The notes under the pieces were generated by a model, which did no database searches, was not told the DNA's origin, and worked only from the letters and a program-made list of their open reading frames with translations. 64,000 nt of DNA from Holothuria scabra (Eukaryota > Echinodermata > Holothuroidea > Aspidochirotida > Holothuriidae). Shown one piece after another: positions 35,429 through 47,283 of the stretch. Numbering within the stretch: the stretch's first letter is position 1; each line of letters opens with the position of its first letter. Made by a program: the position numbers and the translations under genes. The DNA lies in the NCBI GenBank assembly GCA_037179385.1, contig CM074185.1, positions 8,551,371 through 8,615,370 on the forward strand, in the 5' to 3' direction.

Positions 35429-35880
35429 GAGTGAAACAGTTGTGGTCGCGCAGAACAGCAACAGTGCAGACATATAGGTTTATTGTGTAACTGCACCTTG
35501 TAAACAAGTCTTTTTGAACTTGTGGATAATGACCTATTTTGTTGAAATATCCGGCTTTCGTGATCAGATGGTCGTGCGAGAACTTTTGGCGGCGGAAATT
35601 TGCTGTTTTCTTTGCGAGATGGCCTGTAAACGAAATTGCCAATCTTGCACAATAGGCCTACTCCGATAAGAATGGGTTTCTCGACGTGCGTAGGCGAGTG
35701 TTTTGTGCACGGGCACCCAACATTTTCGCATTCGCTTGACATTATTGACATTCTGAGATTTCTTTTCAACCTTGGTCTCAAGAAACTTTGCCAGTTAGGC
35801 CCACAACCGTGTAACCTGGGGCTCTGGCAATAGCATACGTGCACTGTACTCACTGCCAGACTGTGGTTGTTTTCACTCCA
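35429..35880. repeat. Inserted block with weak inverted ends
   Basis: GGAGTGAAACAGTTGTGGTC at the left mirrors GGAGTGAAAACAACCACAGTC at the right (inverted), and the block is absent from the paralogous region near 590. It contains a 166-codon minus-strand frame (35410-35910) rich in Ser, His and Cys with no recognised domain. Because the frame spans the insertion edges, I treat it as chance. Confidence 0.35.
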
Positions 35881-36053
35881 GCTGAAGTTTTCATGACCCA
35901 GGTCACGCAAATGCGCGGATGTTGGACCGGTTCAGGCGTTTCCCCTATGACTGTCGGTGAACAAGACCGGTTGTCATAGTCTCTTAGTAACGTTAAATTC
36001 ATTCTTCGTAATAAAAATGCTTGCACATGACATCAATATGCAGTAGACCTTTA

Positions 36054-36118
36054 AGTTGACTTAGTTTTAGTTAACTAGAGGTTTGCGGCACAGTTTCCAA
36101 CCAATGCGACGTAAAAGT
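36054..36118 (-). repeat. SINE 3'-end fragment
   Basis: TTAGTTAACTAGAGGTTTGC and CACAGTTTCCAACCAATG correspond to the SINE tail, at the position equivalent to 714-775 in the first block. Confidence 0.45.
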
Positions 36119-36512
36119 TGAATGTATTGTGTATGGTATGGACTGTTTATATGATGAATGGTCTTCGGCTTGTCAGTTCCGATTCTCTTATTTTGAAATT
36201 ATTATTTTTCCGTTTCAAGCCCCTCACCTCCTCCCCTCCCCTCCAACCATCTAAATCTAGAACTGAAGAATACACTACGGGTTGCTAACTTGAGTGGTTT
36301 CATCGTTATATAATACCCCATCGCTTCACATAAAATGATATATGAAATATCAACAATTGTATTGATAACCTTTTAAAAATGTCATAACTCTGTAAACTCC
36401 CATCACTACTCCATTTTTGCCTTTATTTTTGCCTTCATTATTGTAATTTTCGCTTTGGTTTGATAAAGTGGGGCTCTGCCAATCTGAATACGTCAAATAA
36501 TCATCTCTTTAA

Positions 36513-36792
36513 GTGCTAAACCTCTCACCCCAAACTTCATTTTTTGTAGTACTTAGTCACTCTACAGATTGAAATTCTCAGTTTGATTGACAGCTAGATC
36601 GAAACATGCAGAACACTGGAGAAAATATTGCTGGAAGTGTCGTGCACATAATGGTCTTTTATAATCACCCTGAAACAATAAACTGCAGAGACTGTGTCTG
36701 GATGAGGATGGAGTTTAGTCAGTTGTGGAAGGGGCTTAACCCTAAGTAGGCTAAGAGAATTGGAAATGTTTGGGGTGAGAGGATTAGGTCTT
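36513..36792. mobile_element. TTAA MITE, copy C (280 bp)
   Basis: The ends GTGCTAAACCTCTCACCCCA and GGGGTGAGAGGATTAGGTCT are inverted and flanked by TTAA at 36509-36512 and 36793-36796. It is the better preserved counterpart of the degenerate copy at 826-1092. Confidence 0.7.
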
Positions 36793-36999
36793 TTAAGCTC
36801 AAGATATTGTCTTGTGTTTTAGCAAATGAATATGCCTTTTGGCTATTCTAAGTTTTATTTTTATTTCAGAGCTTCGTACGTAGGAGTCAACCTTTATGGC
36901 AATGATAACCGGTCATATAGTAATGACATTTTATTACCATTTTAATTGGACTAACCTCTAAACTGTATTCTCCTGAAGAAGATCTATCGCCCCCACATT

Positions 37000-38390
37000 T
37001 TGCCAGTTAATTCAAAACGAAAATGGGCCATCTTGACATAGTTGAATGCAACAAAATCTCTTGAACCAATTGCTCCCAGGTGTTGCCCCCCCCCCACCAG
37101 ATTTTCTTCAGCCCCCCCCCCCCCCCGATTTGTCTCCTGGTAGTTGTAAAGTAGCCTAATTGAGAAAAAATAAAATAATGTTTCAACGGAAATACACTTT
37201 GAAGTATTTCCTTCAAAAACAGTACATAAATAAAATGTGTAACAAGTAACAAAAAATGCATGAATGTGTGTAAAACACATTTTGTGTGCACGTATGAAAT
37301 CAAGTGATAACTTCAAAATGATTACTTTCACTAAATTAGATACCGTATAAAATCTGCAATGTCGTTTATTGCATTACACGACAAACTCGAATTTGACTTT
37401 GTTAGGTTAAGACCCTTTCTGCCTTTCGGAGGGCTGGTTGATTTACTTAAAACAAGGCAATCATACACTTGAGACCATTCTCACACGACCATTCCTATAC
37501 TTTATCATACACAAAATATGTCTTAAAGGCGCTGTCCTCTCACCCCAAACAGTACCAATTCTCCTAAACTTCTTACTTAAGCTCCTCCCACAATTGTCTG
37601 AAATTCATCCTCATCCAGATACAATCTCAGTTGATTGCTTCGAGTCGAGTATAAAAGAGCTCAGTGTTTATAAACAAAACACTCTCAGTACAGTTCATGC
37701 TGTGTAATAAAGGCTTTGGTAGGCTCTGCATTGTTTGAATTAGCTGTCAATAAAAGAGCAGAGCCAATGAAGAATTTCAGTACAACCCCTACCAAAATTG
37801 TGGTTTGGGGTGAGAGGATTGGCCCTTTAAGGGTAAGGTACGTACTGCCTACGAATAATTCTTCCCATCCATCCCTAACAAGTAGGCCTATGTCGTGCCT
37901 CACTCCTTCCCATGACAAGTGCCACTGTAGAAGGATTTTTTTCGACAAGTCCTCTTTTTACTAGTTGGCACTGGCGTCCGGGCGGATTTGTGAAATGTCC
38001 ACAAGGTCCGCATTTCATGTGTTTCCCGCATGATCCATACTTCTGCTTTGCGATTTAAATATTTTGAGAGATTTACTCTTAGTATTTTAATTTTGACTAC
38101 GTAATGTACGGATGACTGAACAAATACTGCACCATTTTGCATCTAAACACCACTGAAAACCGAAAAACATTGTTTCTTTGGTAATATGCATGTCACTTGT
38201 AAAATCTCTACAAAGACTAAAGATGAGTATTTTGAAATTTTTCATGCTACCCAAATAGGAAAATCCTAAAACGTAGACTAAAATCACTTAAGTTTTGCCA
38301 AACATAGAACCATTTTGCATCTAGCAAGTCTAACGCAAAGAAAGTTTCTCAGAGGGGACACCACTAATTTGGTTTTCCTATTGACGCTGA
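37000..38390. repeat. Duplicated repeat block, copy 2
   Basis: Colinear with 26560-27600. It contains the TTAA MITE at 37527-37826, which the first copy lacks at the matching place, so the two copies show a filled and an unfilled site. Frames at 36984-37331 and 37900-38142 have partial counterparts in copy 1 but no domain. Confidence 0.6.
37527..37826. mobile_element. TTAA MITE, copy A (300 bp)
   Basis: Ends AGGCGCTGTCCTCTCACCCC and GGGGTGAGAGGATTGGCCCT are inverted, and TTAA lies on both sides (37523-37526, 37827-37830). The interior carries AAACACTCTCAGTACAGT, shared with copy B. No coding capacity. Confidence 0.75.
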
Positions 38391-38599
38391 AATCTGTTCA
38401 AATACTGCAGCATTTGCAATCTACGCTCTCCTGAAGTTCACAATTTTTCCCAAGAGAAAGGAAGATACCGGTTCCCTTCAGTCTCATCCCCCAGGCCATG
38501 GCACAGATCAGAAATGCCCAGATTTTGGGTCCCTGGAAAGTGTATGTATTATCATTTTTCATCGATTGATTTTTTATTCACACTATCTGAGAAGTGGCA

Positions 38600-38835
38600 A
38601 ACATGAGATTCGTATTTCAAGGCTGGGTACATCCAGCTTAAAACACGTTCTAAGTGCCGTTTCCAGCCATCTGGAGGGTTTGTAAAACCCAAAATTTTCT
38701 TGGACGCTCCGCGCCAACCGATGGTCGCGCTCCGCTTAGATAGTCTTGCCGCGCCTGACCCTCGGAGGTACCAGGCCCCCACTTGTGACCTAGCCCCCCC
38801 CCCCTAAAAAAAATTCCATCCTGGCTACGCCACTG
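38600..38835 (-). repeat. GTGGCGTAGCC-end repeat, minus copy
   Basis: The right end is CCTGGCTACGCCACTG. The core (AAGTGCCGTTTCCAGCCATC, CGCGCCAACCGATGGTCGCG) is the inverse of the 12620 copy. The minus-strand frame 38552-38782 lies within it and is not a gene. Confidence 0.6.
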
Positions 38836-39081
38836 ATTGCTCGAACGTTCGAAACCTCGGGGGCAAATTTTTAAAAACGGTGGTTTTTCTGTAATGAAAT
38901 TTCGCTAATAAGGGTAAATTTTACATTTATTAACTGTAGTCTGTAGTCCCTAGAAGATTATATCAACATAACTTGAAATAAAGAAGAACAACAGTTGTGC
39001 AAACAAGCTTTTATGTAGGCTAGATACTATAGTCTAGAAAGGCTAATATATTATAACGCAACTGTACTACGCTATACTCAC

Positions 39082-39211
39082 CGACCAGCAGAGTAGCAAC
39101 TACCCACGGTAAAGTCCACGAGAAAATACTCAAAACCGTGACCATAAGACGTCCAAGGAGGGCGGATACCAATAAGAACATCATAGCTGTGGCTTGGAAC
39201 TTGTTAGCCAT
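39082..39211 (-). CDS. Leader-peptide first exon, copy 2 (unknown gene)
   Basis: ATG at 39211 encodes MANKFQATAMMFLLVSALLG and a second hydrophobic run (WTLPWVVATLLVG), ending at donor G|GTGAGTATAG at 39082/39081. Length (130 nt), phase and donor equal copy 1, with substitutions spread along the exon and no stops, which argues for constraint. It probably supplies a signal peptide or membrane anchor. Downstream exons toward lower coordinates were not recognised among the repeats at 36-38.9 kb. Confidence 0.5.
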
Positions 39212-39600
39212 TTTCGAGGACCGGTGTCGAGGATACGTGTAAAAGTACGTGTAACGTATACCGGTCTTGGAAACGATTTCAAATTAAACTTGAATTTGTA
39301 ATTCTATGCTCTGAAATAGGCAGGTTAACGAATGTAGAGGTCATTTGAAAATGTTATGAAGAACAGTTAAGTACGTAGCGAACCCAAACTAGTAATTCTA
39401 CCTTACAATTTTATATCTTCTTCATATCAAGTGCGAAAGTTGCCTATAACGCCGCACGATGCACTAGTTGAGGTTCGTTTGCCAGTGTGTGCCTCAATTA
39501 CTGGAGATCTTAATGTTAACGAACTACTGAGCAAATATCAATCAGTGTTTGCACGGCGGGATGTATTATGCATAGGCCACAAGGTCAAGTCAGGAGCTAT

Positions 39601-41960
39601 ATAAGGGAAGGAAAAACATCGACTTAATTTGTCAGACAAAATGTTCTTGAAAATAATAAAATTCTCTTCAAGCACCGAAATTGCCAGCCACCTGCCTCCT
39701 AGGGAGTACCCCGCGTAGCAGACTGTACGGTATATTCCCTTTTCAGTCATATCCCTAACGCCTGCCAAAGTGAACACCAAACAAATTCTTTTGGATATTC
39801 ATAGAAAAATGTGGCCTCGAGACTGTTTGAATGTTTGTGAATATTCACAAGACAACATCTGGTCTCGTATAGTAGCCCATACCCCCCACGGAATTCGTAC
39901 GTCATTGTAATACCCACGTCCTGGCAGTACCCACTGCACAGTGTTTATGGAAAACGATGAAATTATAGGGCATCTCGGGTTTCAGTCTAGACTTCCAGTT
40001 TACGACCACATGTGTACACACACTTACTCAAAAACAATAGCATGATTCATTAGAGATAACATGAATAAATCATATTATTGTAATGAAGTTTGCGTTTAAA
40101 ACTGGACGCAGTCCTGTTCGCTTTGGCTGACGTTGGTTTTGGGAGCTAAGAAGCTGAGAAAACCACCGTCCGCTCCGCGGGGTACCCATGGAGCCGAGCC
40201 TTGCACTCCTACATACCTCACATTCCAAGACAGACCCCTTGGTATAGAAATCATTGTGCAGCCTCATGAAGTAGTGCATGTTTTTGAGACTTAAAAGGGC
40301 GTTAGGCGTCCCCCACCCCCCAATGTGTTAGACTGTTAGAGCGCCCCTGACTCAAAAACTTAAGCCACTCCCACTCACTCATATCTCTTGGACGTCCTGC
40401 ACTGGTCAAACATAAACAAAGTGCTGCGACACATATATTACAACAGGTTTTTTTAGTGAAATGGAATTTACGTGTATCTCCATCGAGCTACCTCACAAAT
40501 GTGACCTTCGTTGAACAAGACACTGCGATGAACGGTGTAAAAAACAAACAAGCAATGCAGCAAACTCACTGAGTATGGACAGTAAACCGACAGAAGGTTT
40601 CACGCAGTTTGGAATGTCCGCCCGCTCAGATTACAAGTGCGACCTTGATTGAATGAAACTCTGTGAGTCTACGAGAATTTGGAAAAGTAACACTGTACAC
40701 ACATTTCCTTTTTCAAAATTTAATACACACCCTGTACATTAGTAGTTTCTCTATCTGTATGGGGCAACAGTGATTACACAAAGCCATGGAGGTACTTCCA
40801 TGACAAACCAAAGAAGACCAATAAGTACACCATATAGCTATCATAGCAGTTTGTTTTCTCATCAGTCTTTTCTGTTGAAGTATTGGTATAACGAATGCAG
40901 CTAGTATAGGCACCAGAGTAATCCACGTCCGCCGAGCGCCGTAGGAATTATACTATTAGAGCGATATTATATGCTAATTTTACCAAATACATTCACAGAA
41001 TATATGTTACATAAGATTGACAGTAGCGTGCGCATGGATGGAGGGGAGAGGCAAGTGGAGACAGTGGCTGCGCCAGAATGTCAAAATTTGGGAGGGGCAA
41101 ACAAATGCAAACGATAAAGTTGGGGCATGCATTTTCGGACACAGAGCAAAGTTGAACTCAAGGCGCCCGTTTCTCGGGGTGGAATGCAGGGTGAGAAGCC
41201 CCTAGAAGCACTGAGGTTCTAGAACGGCTGGGTGAAAAATGAAGTCTCTGGAGAGGTATAATTTTTTCGGTTAACCCAACTCTGGCTTACTTATCTTGGG
41301 GGCGAGTGGGGGTGGGAACAACATCTGGGGCAAATGCTCCCTCTTTTCCCCTTATAGCGCCGCAACTGTTGGGGGCCGTAGCAACCACATCTGCAAGTAG
41401 CCTATTCGAAGGAAATCAGCCGCTCGGGGAAAATTACCCGTAAGTATAGACTGACCGATGGAGCCTGCCAAACAACAGGAGATACCACACATTGGCAGTC
41501 ATGCTTGTTGAAATAACCTTCAAATTGTTTCCAAAATACCACCATTTGGATTTCACCAATGAAAAAATATTCATAAATTTTGGAAAAGGTATAAGCATCC
41601 TCCACTTGGACCTCTCCCAGGGGTAGGACAATAATTTCTCAGTTTACCTTGCCAACGCCTCTGTTGAAATTTCTTAGATATTTTCCTTGTCAAAGTAACC
41701 ACCCGCACGCAATACACCAGTTCCTGCAACCCACCCAGTATGTAAGAGACATCTTTTTGCGTTTAGCCAGGTCGATGGCGGAAACTCTCTCGTGCTCCTA
41801 CCCATGTAAGTCTGGGAAATTTCATGTTTGCCCCACACCTACTAATTCCTGCGCACACGATCGGAGGTAGTTGGTCCATGGAACTACATGGCTGGTCATA
41901 GTAACTTTAGACCTATGACCATCACATACCGCACATCCAGAGAAAGGAGTGTGTGCGTGT
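39601..41960. other. No recognisable gene
   Basis: Short frames only (40070-40279, 40713-40913, 41402-41631, 41649-41870), none with a domain or good splice context. A repeat-like G-rich patch lies at 41030-41240. Confidence 0.4.
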
Positions 41961-42050
41961 GTCAACTAGAAAAAAGGCCGCGCGGTCGGCTCGACTTGAA
42001 CCAATTTCTTGAATGCTGGGCCGTAAAACTCCATCTAACCTAACCTAACC
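41961..42050 (+). repeat. SINE 3'-end fragment
   Basis: AACTAGAAAAAAGGCCGCGC through GGCTCGACTTGAACCAATTT, GCTGGGCCGT and CTAACCTAACCTAACC is the SINE body end and tail. The tail repeats TAACC rather than TAACT. Confidence 0.6.
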
Positions 42051-42642
42051 GTTATTTTTCCATAGGCATTTGACCTAGTCTCAAATAGTTTGAACTGTTC
42101 AGAAGTCCCAGTCCTACTACGCAGTCCAGCAATAAGATATGACCTTGAATTTGTTTGGACATTCGATAAAGGGTACATATAAGGATTTATGAGACGGAAG
42201 ACTTTATGTTCAATGGAATAAACGTATAGACAGGTAGAACACCCGAGCGACTTGAGATCATTTCAGTTGTCATGTTAAAAGACTGGCAAAATTTATGGCG
42301 AAAGAGCGGCCAAACAATGTAACAAGAATTGATAATATATTAATGTCCCCTCGTGCAACCGATAATGAGCCGCGCCCAAGGTGCTGAAAAGGGGTAGGGT
42401 GTTTTCGTATCTTTTAAGCTTCGTAAGTAGGCGCAGTAAGAATTGTTGTCCATTGGGTGAAATAGACTACAGTGCTGAAGAAGAGATATACGGCAATGCA
42501 GGATCGTAGCAAGGTTTTCGACAAATCGTCCACATGTTTTTATATACCGCCATTCGGGGGAGGGGGTACGAACAAGAGAGACAGGTGTTTTGGCCTCTTT
42601 GTATTACTTTTGGTTCGAACTGTCGAATGGTGCTAAATCTGT

Positions 42643-43861
42643 AAATATTGTTTTTTATACTACTCCGAGGTCCAGTGCAGAAAGTGTTCTGATTTCGTTT
42701 TCTCGATGAATCATGATTTCTTTTGTACTAAATAGGATTTGCAGTCCTGACCGTTTTATAACACGTTCCTTGGTCCGTAAATTAGTCAATTTCTTTTTTC
42801 GTTTTTGGAGGGGGGCGGGCGTCCCTTTAGGAGTTCGGCGGCTTGGTAATGGGAAAGAAAGCCTAGACGTAAACTAGTGCGAAATGTTTCACAAACTACC
42901 AAGATTCATTTCTGAAGTTTTTAGTCCCTGTGGTGGTTTTTCTGGATGTATTTACTTCCGCGTGCCCCCTCCCTCTGGATACGAGGCGGCACTTGCACAA
43001 TGATGAAGTATATTGTTCATTCATGTTTTCAGGAGTTGTGAAAGGATTTGACCAACGCGCCGGGATTTAAAGGTCTCAGCTGTTGGCGGCTTCTCAAACT
43101 TCGACAAAGTCAATGAGTTACCAAAAAGGCACAAATTGAACCGCTGCAAATACGGGACTTGTACATGATAAAAAAAAATGCATTCTTTCGAAGAACATTT
43201 CGGTTCATTTTTGTTGGGCAACTTGCAAAATTTGAAGATTATTGAAGTTTCTGTCCTTCATACTTATTCGCAAAATTTGAGATAGTCGGGCGACTAGAGA
43301 CTACATATAGGCTCACGTCTGAGGATCTCCAGCAAAATTTGAATTTTTTTTCAGTAATGTATATTATCTGCTTCAAATAAATACTTGAAAATTTGGACCC
43401 AATACTGGAGAAAATATGGAATTTTATGAAAGAAAACTTTAGTTCTACGAATTTGAAAACCTAAGCTGGGTTGTTTTTGAAGGATCTGCTTTTTCAAGAG
43501 CAAGTTAATTATGATGATAGGGCGACTATAGATCGGCTGAGTAAAATGTTTTAACGTATGAAAAAGGTTATCCGTAGAATTTAATTTCCCGAAATTCGCT
43601 GCAGAAACTTGAGAAATGTGTGTTTCTCGATAACAAATAACCTGTATAGTATTGTGCATTTATTAAAGAGTCTACCCTTCTATACAGATATAAACAAAAA
43701 CCAAGCAGATCGTCAGGACCACCCTATACGCTGTACAAAAGCAATGTAATTTTACAGTGAAATACTGAATACTTCCCTCTAAGGTCAATTAAGTGTTCAA
43801 CAATAAAATTGGCTTCATAGGTACCGTTTACATTGGATTTACGCACAATTAAAAAATTGCA
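42643..43861. repeat. Left arm of 3.25-kb palindrome
   Basis: This 1,219-bp arm is the reverse complement of 44677-45895. Paired positions sum to 88,538 at every checkpoint, so there is no net insertion or deletion. I noticed one mismatch (43259 region, CATACTT against CACACTT). The frames at 43021-43221 and 43351-43659 appear identically in the other arm. I recognise no gene in it. Confidence 0.9.
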
Positions 43862-44676
43862 GTTCGATAGATATTAAACTCTGGACAATTTCTCTAACAT
43901 GCTGTGACACAGTCTTCTCACTCTCAAGTTTCAGGCAGGAATCACAAAAGACCATGCTACTGCTGGTGAAGTGGGCCTGTTTACTTAGTGTAAACATAGT
44001 AATTATTTTGGATTTTACCCATAAGGTAACCAAGGTCTATGAATGCGGGTGACATTGACCACAACAGTGAATACTATACTATCATGCTAAAACATTAATT
44101 GAATAACCTAAAACTGGCCCAACTCCACTGATTATCCTAATTCCTATTTTACCTAAGGCTGTTTATATCAGACTTTTCACCACTTATGCAGATTTGTGCA
44201 CACTGCCCACACTGTCCCAAAAGGAAGTAGATCAGGCAGACCTCAAAGCATCCCTTTGTTCCCTGTCTCCTCCAACTTAGCTCCCATGCTTAAGTCTAAA
44301 TATAGAAAGGCTTGAGTAACAGGAAGTGTTTACTTTGATCCCTGCCAAGGAAAGCCTGAAGTCACAAAAGCATGGAGTTACCAGGGAAGACCCTAAAACC
44401 AAAATTTCCACTTTATCACAGTAGGACGCCTGGTCCTTCATTGCAAATCATACTTGAGCCAGGTAGCAGAAGCTAATGATTGAACACACTCAAAACCCAT
44501 AGACTTACAGATATCCATTGTTATCAGACATTTGGGATAAATCGTTACCTCTCGCACCATAAAGAGCAGGGGTTGGAAAACATTTCACAGTGGCACGGCC
44601 AGAGAAATAAACAAAGGAATAAGATACTTTTGACAATGATAAAAAATCAAGACAGCTGGGATTACGGCACTCGAAG
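43862..44676. other. Spacer of the palindrome with an inverted Gypsy LTR piece
   Basis: The 815-bp spacer holds 43867-44420, about 554 bp matching the first part of the LTR at 47284-48072 in opposite orientation. The LTR piece starts cleanly with TGTGATAAAG (reading minus) at 44420 and breaks off at the arm edge. The remaining 256 bp (44421-44676) is unique. Confidence 0.75.
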
Positions 44677-45895
44677 TGCAATTTTTTAATTGTGCGTAAA
44701 TCCAATGTAAACGGTACCTATGAAGCCAATTTTATTGTTGAACACTTAATTGACCTTAGAGGGAAGTATTCAGTATTTCACTGTAAAATTACATTGCTTT
44801 TGTACAGCGTATAGGGTGGTCCTGACGATCTGCTTGGTTTTTGTTTATATCTGTATAGAAGGGTAGACTCTTTAATAAATGCACAATACTATACAGGTTA
44901 TTTGTTATCGAGAAACACACATTTCTCAAGTTTCTGCAGCGAATTTCGGGAAATTAAATTCTACGGATAACCTTTTTCATACGTTAAAACATTTTACTCA
45001 GCCGATCTATAGTCGCCCTATCATCATAATTAACTTGCTCTTGAAAAAGCAGATCCTTCAAAAACAACCCAGCTTAGGTTTTCAAATTCGTAGAACTAAA
45101 GTTTTCTTTCATAAAATTCCATATTTTCTCCAGTATTGGGTCCAAATTTTCAAGTATTTATTTGAAGCAGATAATATACATTACTGAAAAAAAATTCAAA
45201 TTTTGCTGGAGATCCTCAGACGTGAGCCTATATGTAGTCTCTAGTCGCCCGACTATCTCAAATTTTGCGAATAAGTGTGAAGGACAGAAACTTCAATAAT
45301 CTTCAAATTTTGCAAGTTGCCCAACAAAAATGAACCGAAATGTTCTTCGAAAGAATGCATTTTTTTTTATCATGTACAAGTCCCGTATTTGCAGCGGTTC
45401 AATTTGTGCCTTTTTGGTAACTCATTGACTTTGTCGAAGTTTGAGAAGCCGCCAACAGCTGAGACCTTTAAATCCCGGCGCGTTGGTCAAATCCTTTCAC
45501 AACTCCTGAAAACATGAATGAACAATATACTTCATCATTGTGCAAGTGCCGCCTCGTATCCAGAGGGAGGGGGCACGCGGAAGTAAATACATCCAGAAAA
45601 ACCACCACAGGGACTAAAAACTTCAGAAATGAATCTTGGTAGTTTGTGAAACATTTCGCACTAGTTTACGTCTAGGCTTTCTTTCCCATTACCAAGCCGC
45701 CGAACTCCTAAAGGGACGCCCGCCCCCCTCCAAAAACGAAAAAAGAAATTGACTAATTTACGGACCAAGGAACGTGTTATAAAACGGTCAGGACTGCAAA
45801 TCCTATTTAGTACAAAAGAAATCATGATTCATCGAGAAAACGAAATCAGAACACTTTCTGCACTGGACCTCGGAGTAGTATAAAAAACAATATTT
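44677..45895. repeat. Right arm of 3.25-kb palindrome
   Basis: Reverse complement of 42643-43861. The outer end (AACAATATTT) joins directly to Gypsy integrase coding sequence at 45896, cutting it in the middle of the catalytic core. Confidence 0.9.
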
Positions 45896-46833
45896 GAGAT
45901 CATTGGTTCCTCCATTATGGGGCGCCACTTCGAATCCATACAGATCAAGGCCGTAACTTTGAGAGTACCCTGATTCGCGAGTTGTGTCAGTTGTACGGCA
46001 TCCAGAAGTCTCACACAACACCATACCACCCACAAGGGAATGACCAGACAGAGAGATTCAACCGTACACTGTGCCAAATGATCAGGACATTGGACCCAAG
46101 CTGTCGTCACAAATGGCCAGAGATGATGAAGCATCTGGTATTCCTGTACAATTCTGCACCACACAGTGTCACAGGGTTTTCACCCTACAGACTCCTTTAT
46201 GGTAGGGAACCATACACCCCAGTCGATCAGCTCCTGGCGAACACCTATGAAGAGTGGACAGATGATTTTATCTCAAGTCAAGCCAGCACCTTGAAAGAAG
46301 TTCATCAGTTAGCCAAGAGTCGGATGGAGACGGCTTTGAAAGTGGGGAAGACCAGACACGACAGTCTGCCCATGAGTTCCTGCTTTGAAGTAGGTGCCAA
46401 TGTTTTACTTTTGAAATGCGCCTTTGAGGGTAGACATAAACTAGAGGACAAGTATCACAGGAATGGATTTGTCATAGTATGCGTTAACGAAGATGGCGAC
46501 GTCTATCGTCTTAGGCCTGTTCTAGGAGGTCCAGAACAAACAGTTAACCGGAAGCTGTTAATTGAGGACGCACGTAACCCTCTACCATGCCTCAAAGATG
46601 ACCAGCAGGATGATATTGAAAACAAGAATGCTGAGCTTATGTCAGAGACTGAATATTCAGAGGACAGTGATGACGAGGATGACGTGCTGTTCCCATACTG
46701 GTTTTACCTATCAACCATACAGCCGTTCCAAACAGACCAAGTCAGAAGTCTTCGAAGGTCACAAAGAGCCACCAAAGGTCAGCATAGTAACTGGACGCAT
46801 CTCCCTCGTTCAGCCATTGCAGAAAATTCTTAG
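45896..46833 (+). pseudogene. Ty3/Gypsy integrase C-terminal half (5' truncated)
   Basis: From 45898 the frame reads DHWFLHYGAPLRIHTDQGRN, then TPYHPQGNDQTERFNRTLCQ: the second catalytic Asp (TDQG) and the Glu (TERFN) of the retroviral-type integrase core. The first Asp and everything upstream (protease, reverse transcriptase, RNase H, zinc finger) are missing because the palindrome arm starts there. Downstream it has the WPEMMKHLVFLYNSAPHSVTG and PYRLLYGREP landmarks and an acidic tail, ending at a TAG/TAA near 46833. The remaining frame has no internal stop, so truncation is the main damage. Confidence 0.85.
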
Positions 46834-47283
46834 TCTCCATGGTAGGCCAATATTCTGATGTTCTGGTATTCACTAAGATGTAATTGATTGTATAAAAGCT
46901 AGGTTCAGACTTCCAAATTGTGTCTGTGTTGCCACATACGTATACTTAGGGCCTGCATCACTAAGAGTAAGTGGGTACCATGTAAATGAGGATTATGTTT
47001 AACCTCATACATACTCATTGTTGCCTAAACTGCATGTAAATATTGTGTTGGAATTGCAGGACCGCGAAACCCTGATTTCTGCATTTCAAAGCTAGCATTG
47101 AGGGTGCTACTGTAGCCTGAAGCAGAAGGTTAGAGCAGGCACGGGATTTAATTCATAGGTTAGGTACATCAGCTACCTGTTTTAGAGAGAACGAATTTCG
47201 CTTATGTATTTCGAACCAAAAATTGTATTTCCTGTAATTTTAATAATAACTGTGAGGTCACATGTCATTAATGGCGGGGAAGA
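46834..47283 (+). other. Gypsy 3' untranslated region and polypurine tract
   Basis: Non-coding sequence between the integrase stop and the 3' LTR. It ends with GGCGGGGAAGA (47273-47283), a purine-rich tract immediately before the LTR start, as needed to prime plus-strand DNA synthesis in LTR retrotransposons. Confidence 0.6.

Larger units (their letters stand above)
34971..39600. repeat. Expanded duplicate of the 1-1910 block
   Basis: Four colinear pieces match the window start in the same orientation: 34971-35100 (with 1-130), 35230-35390 and 35931-36190 (with 412-800), 36513-36792 (with 826-1092) and 38900-39600 (with 1100-1830). Extra material has entered this copy at 35391-35930 and 36800-38895. 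The pair places the same SINE end, MITE and leader exon in the same order. Confidence 0.65.

Noticed and set aside
35410..35910. 166-codon minus-strand frame
   Set aside because: It spans an inserted block and its flanks, has no recognised domain, and the paralogous region at the window start does not contain it.
41025..41220. Possible further GTGGCGTAGCC element
   Set aside because: Only AGTGGCTGCGCCAGAATGTC resembles the end; neither a core nor an opposite end was found.
43021..45517. Identical 66- and 102-residue frames in both palindrome arms
   Set aside because: Their identity follows from the arms being identical at the DNA level, so it is no evidence of coding constraint; no motifs or splice context.
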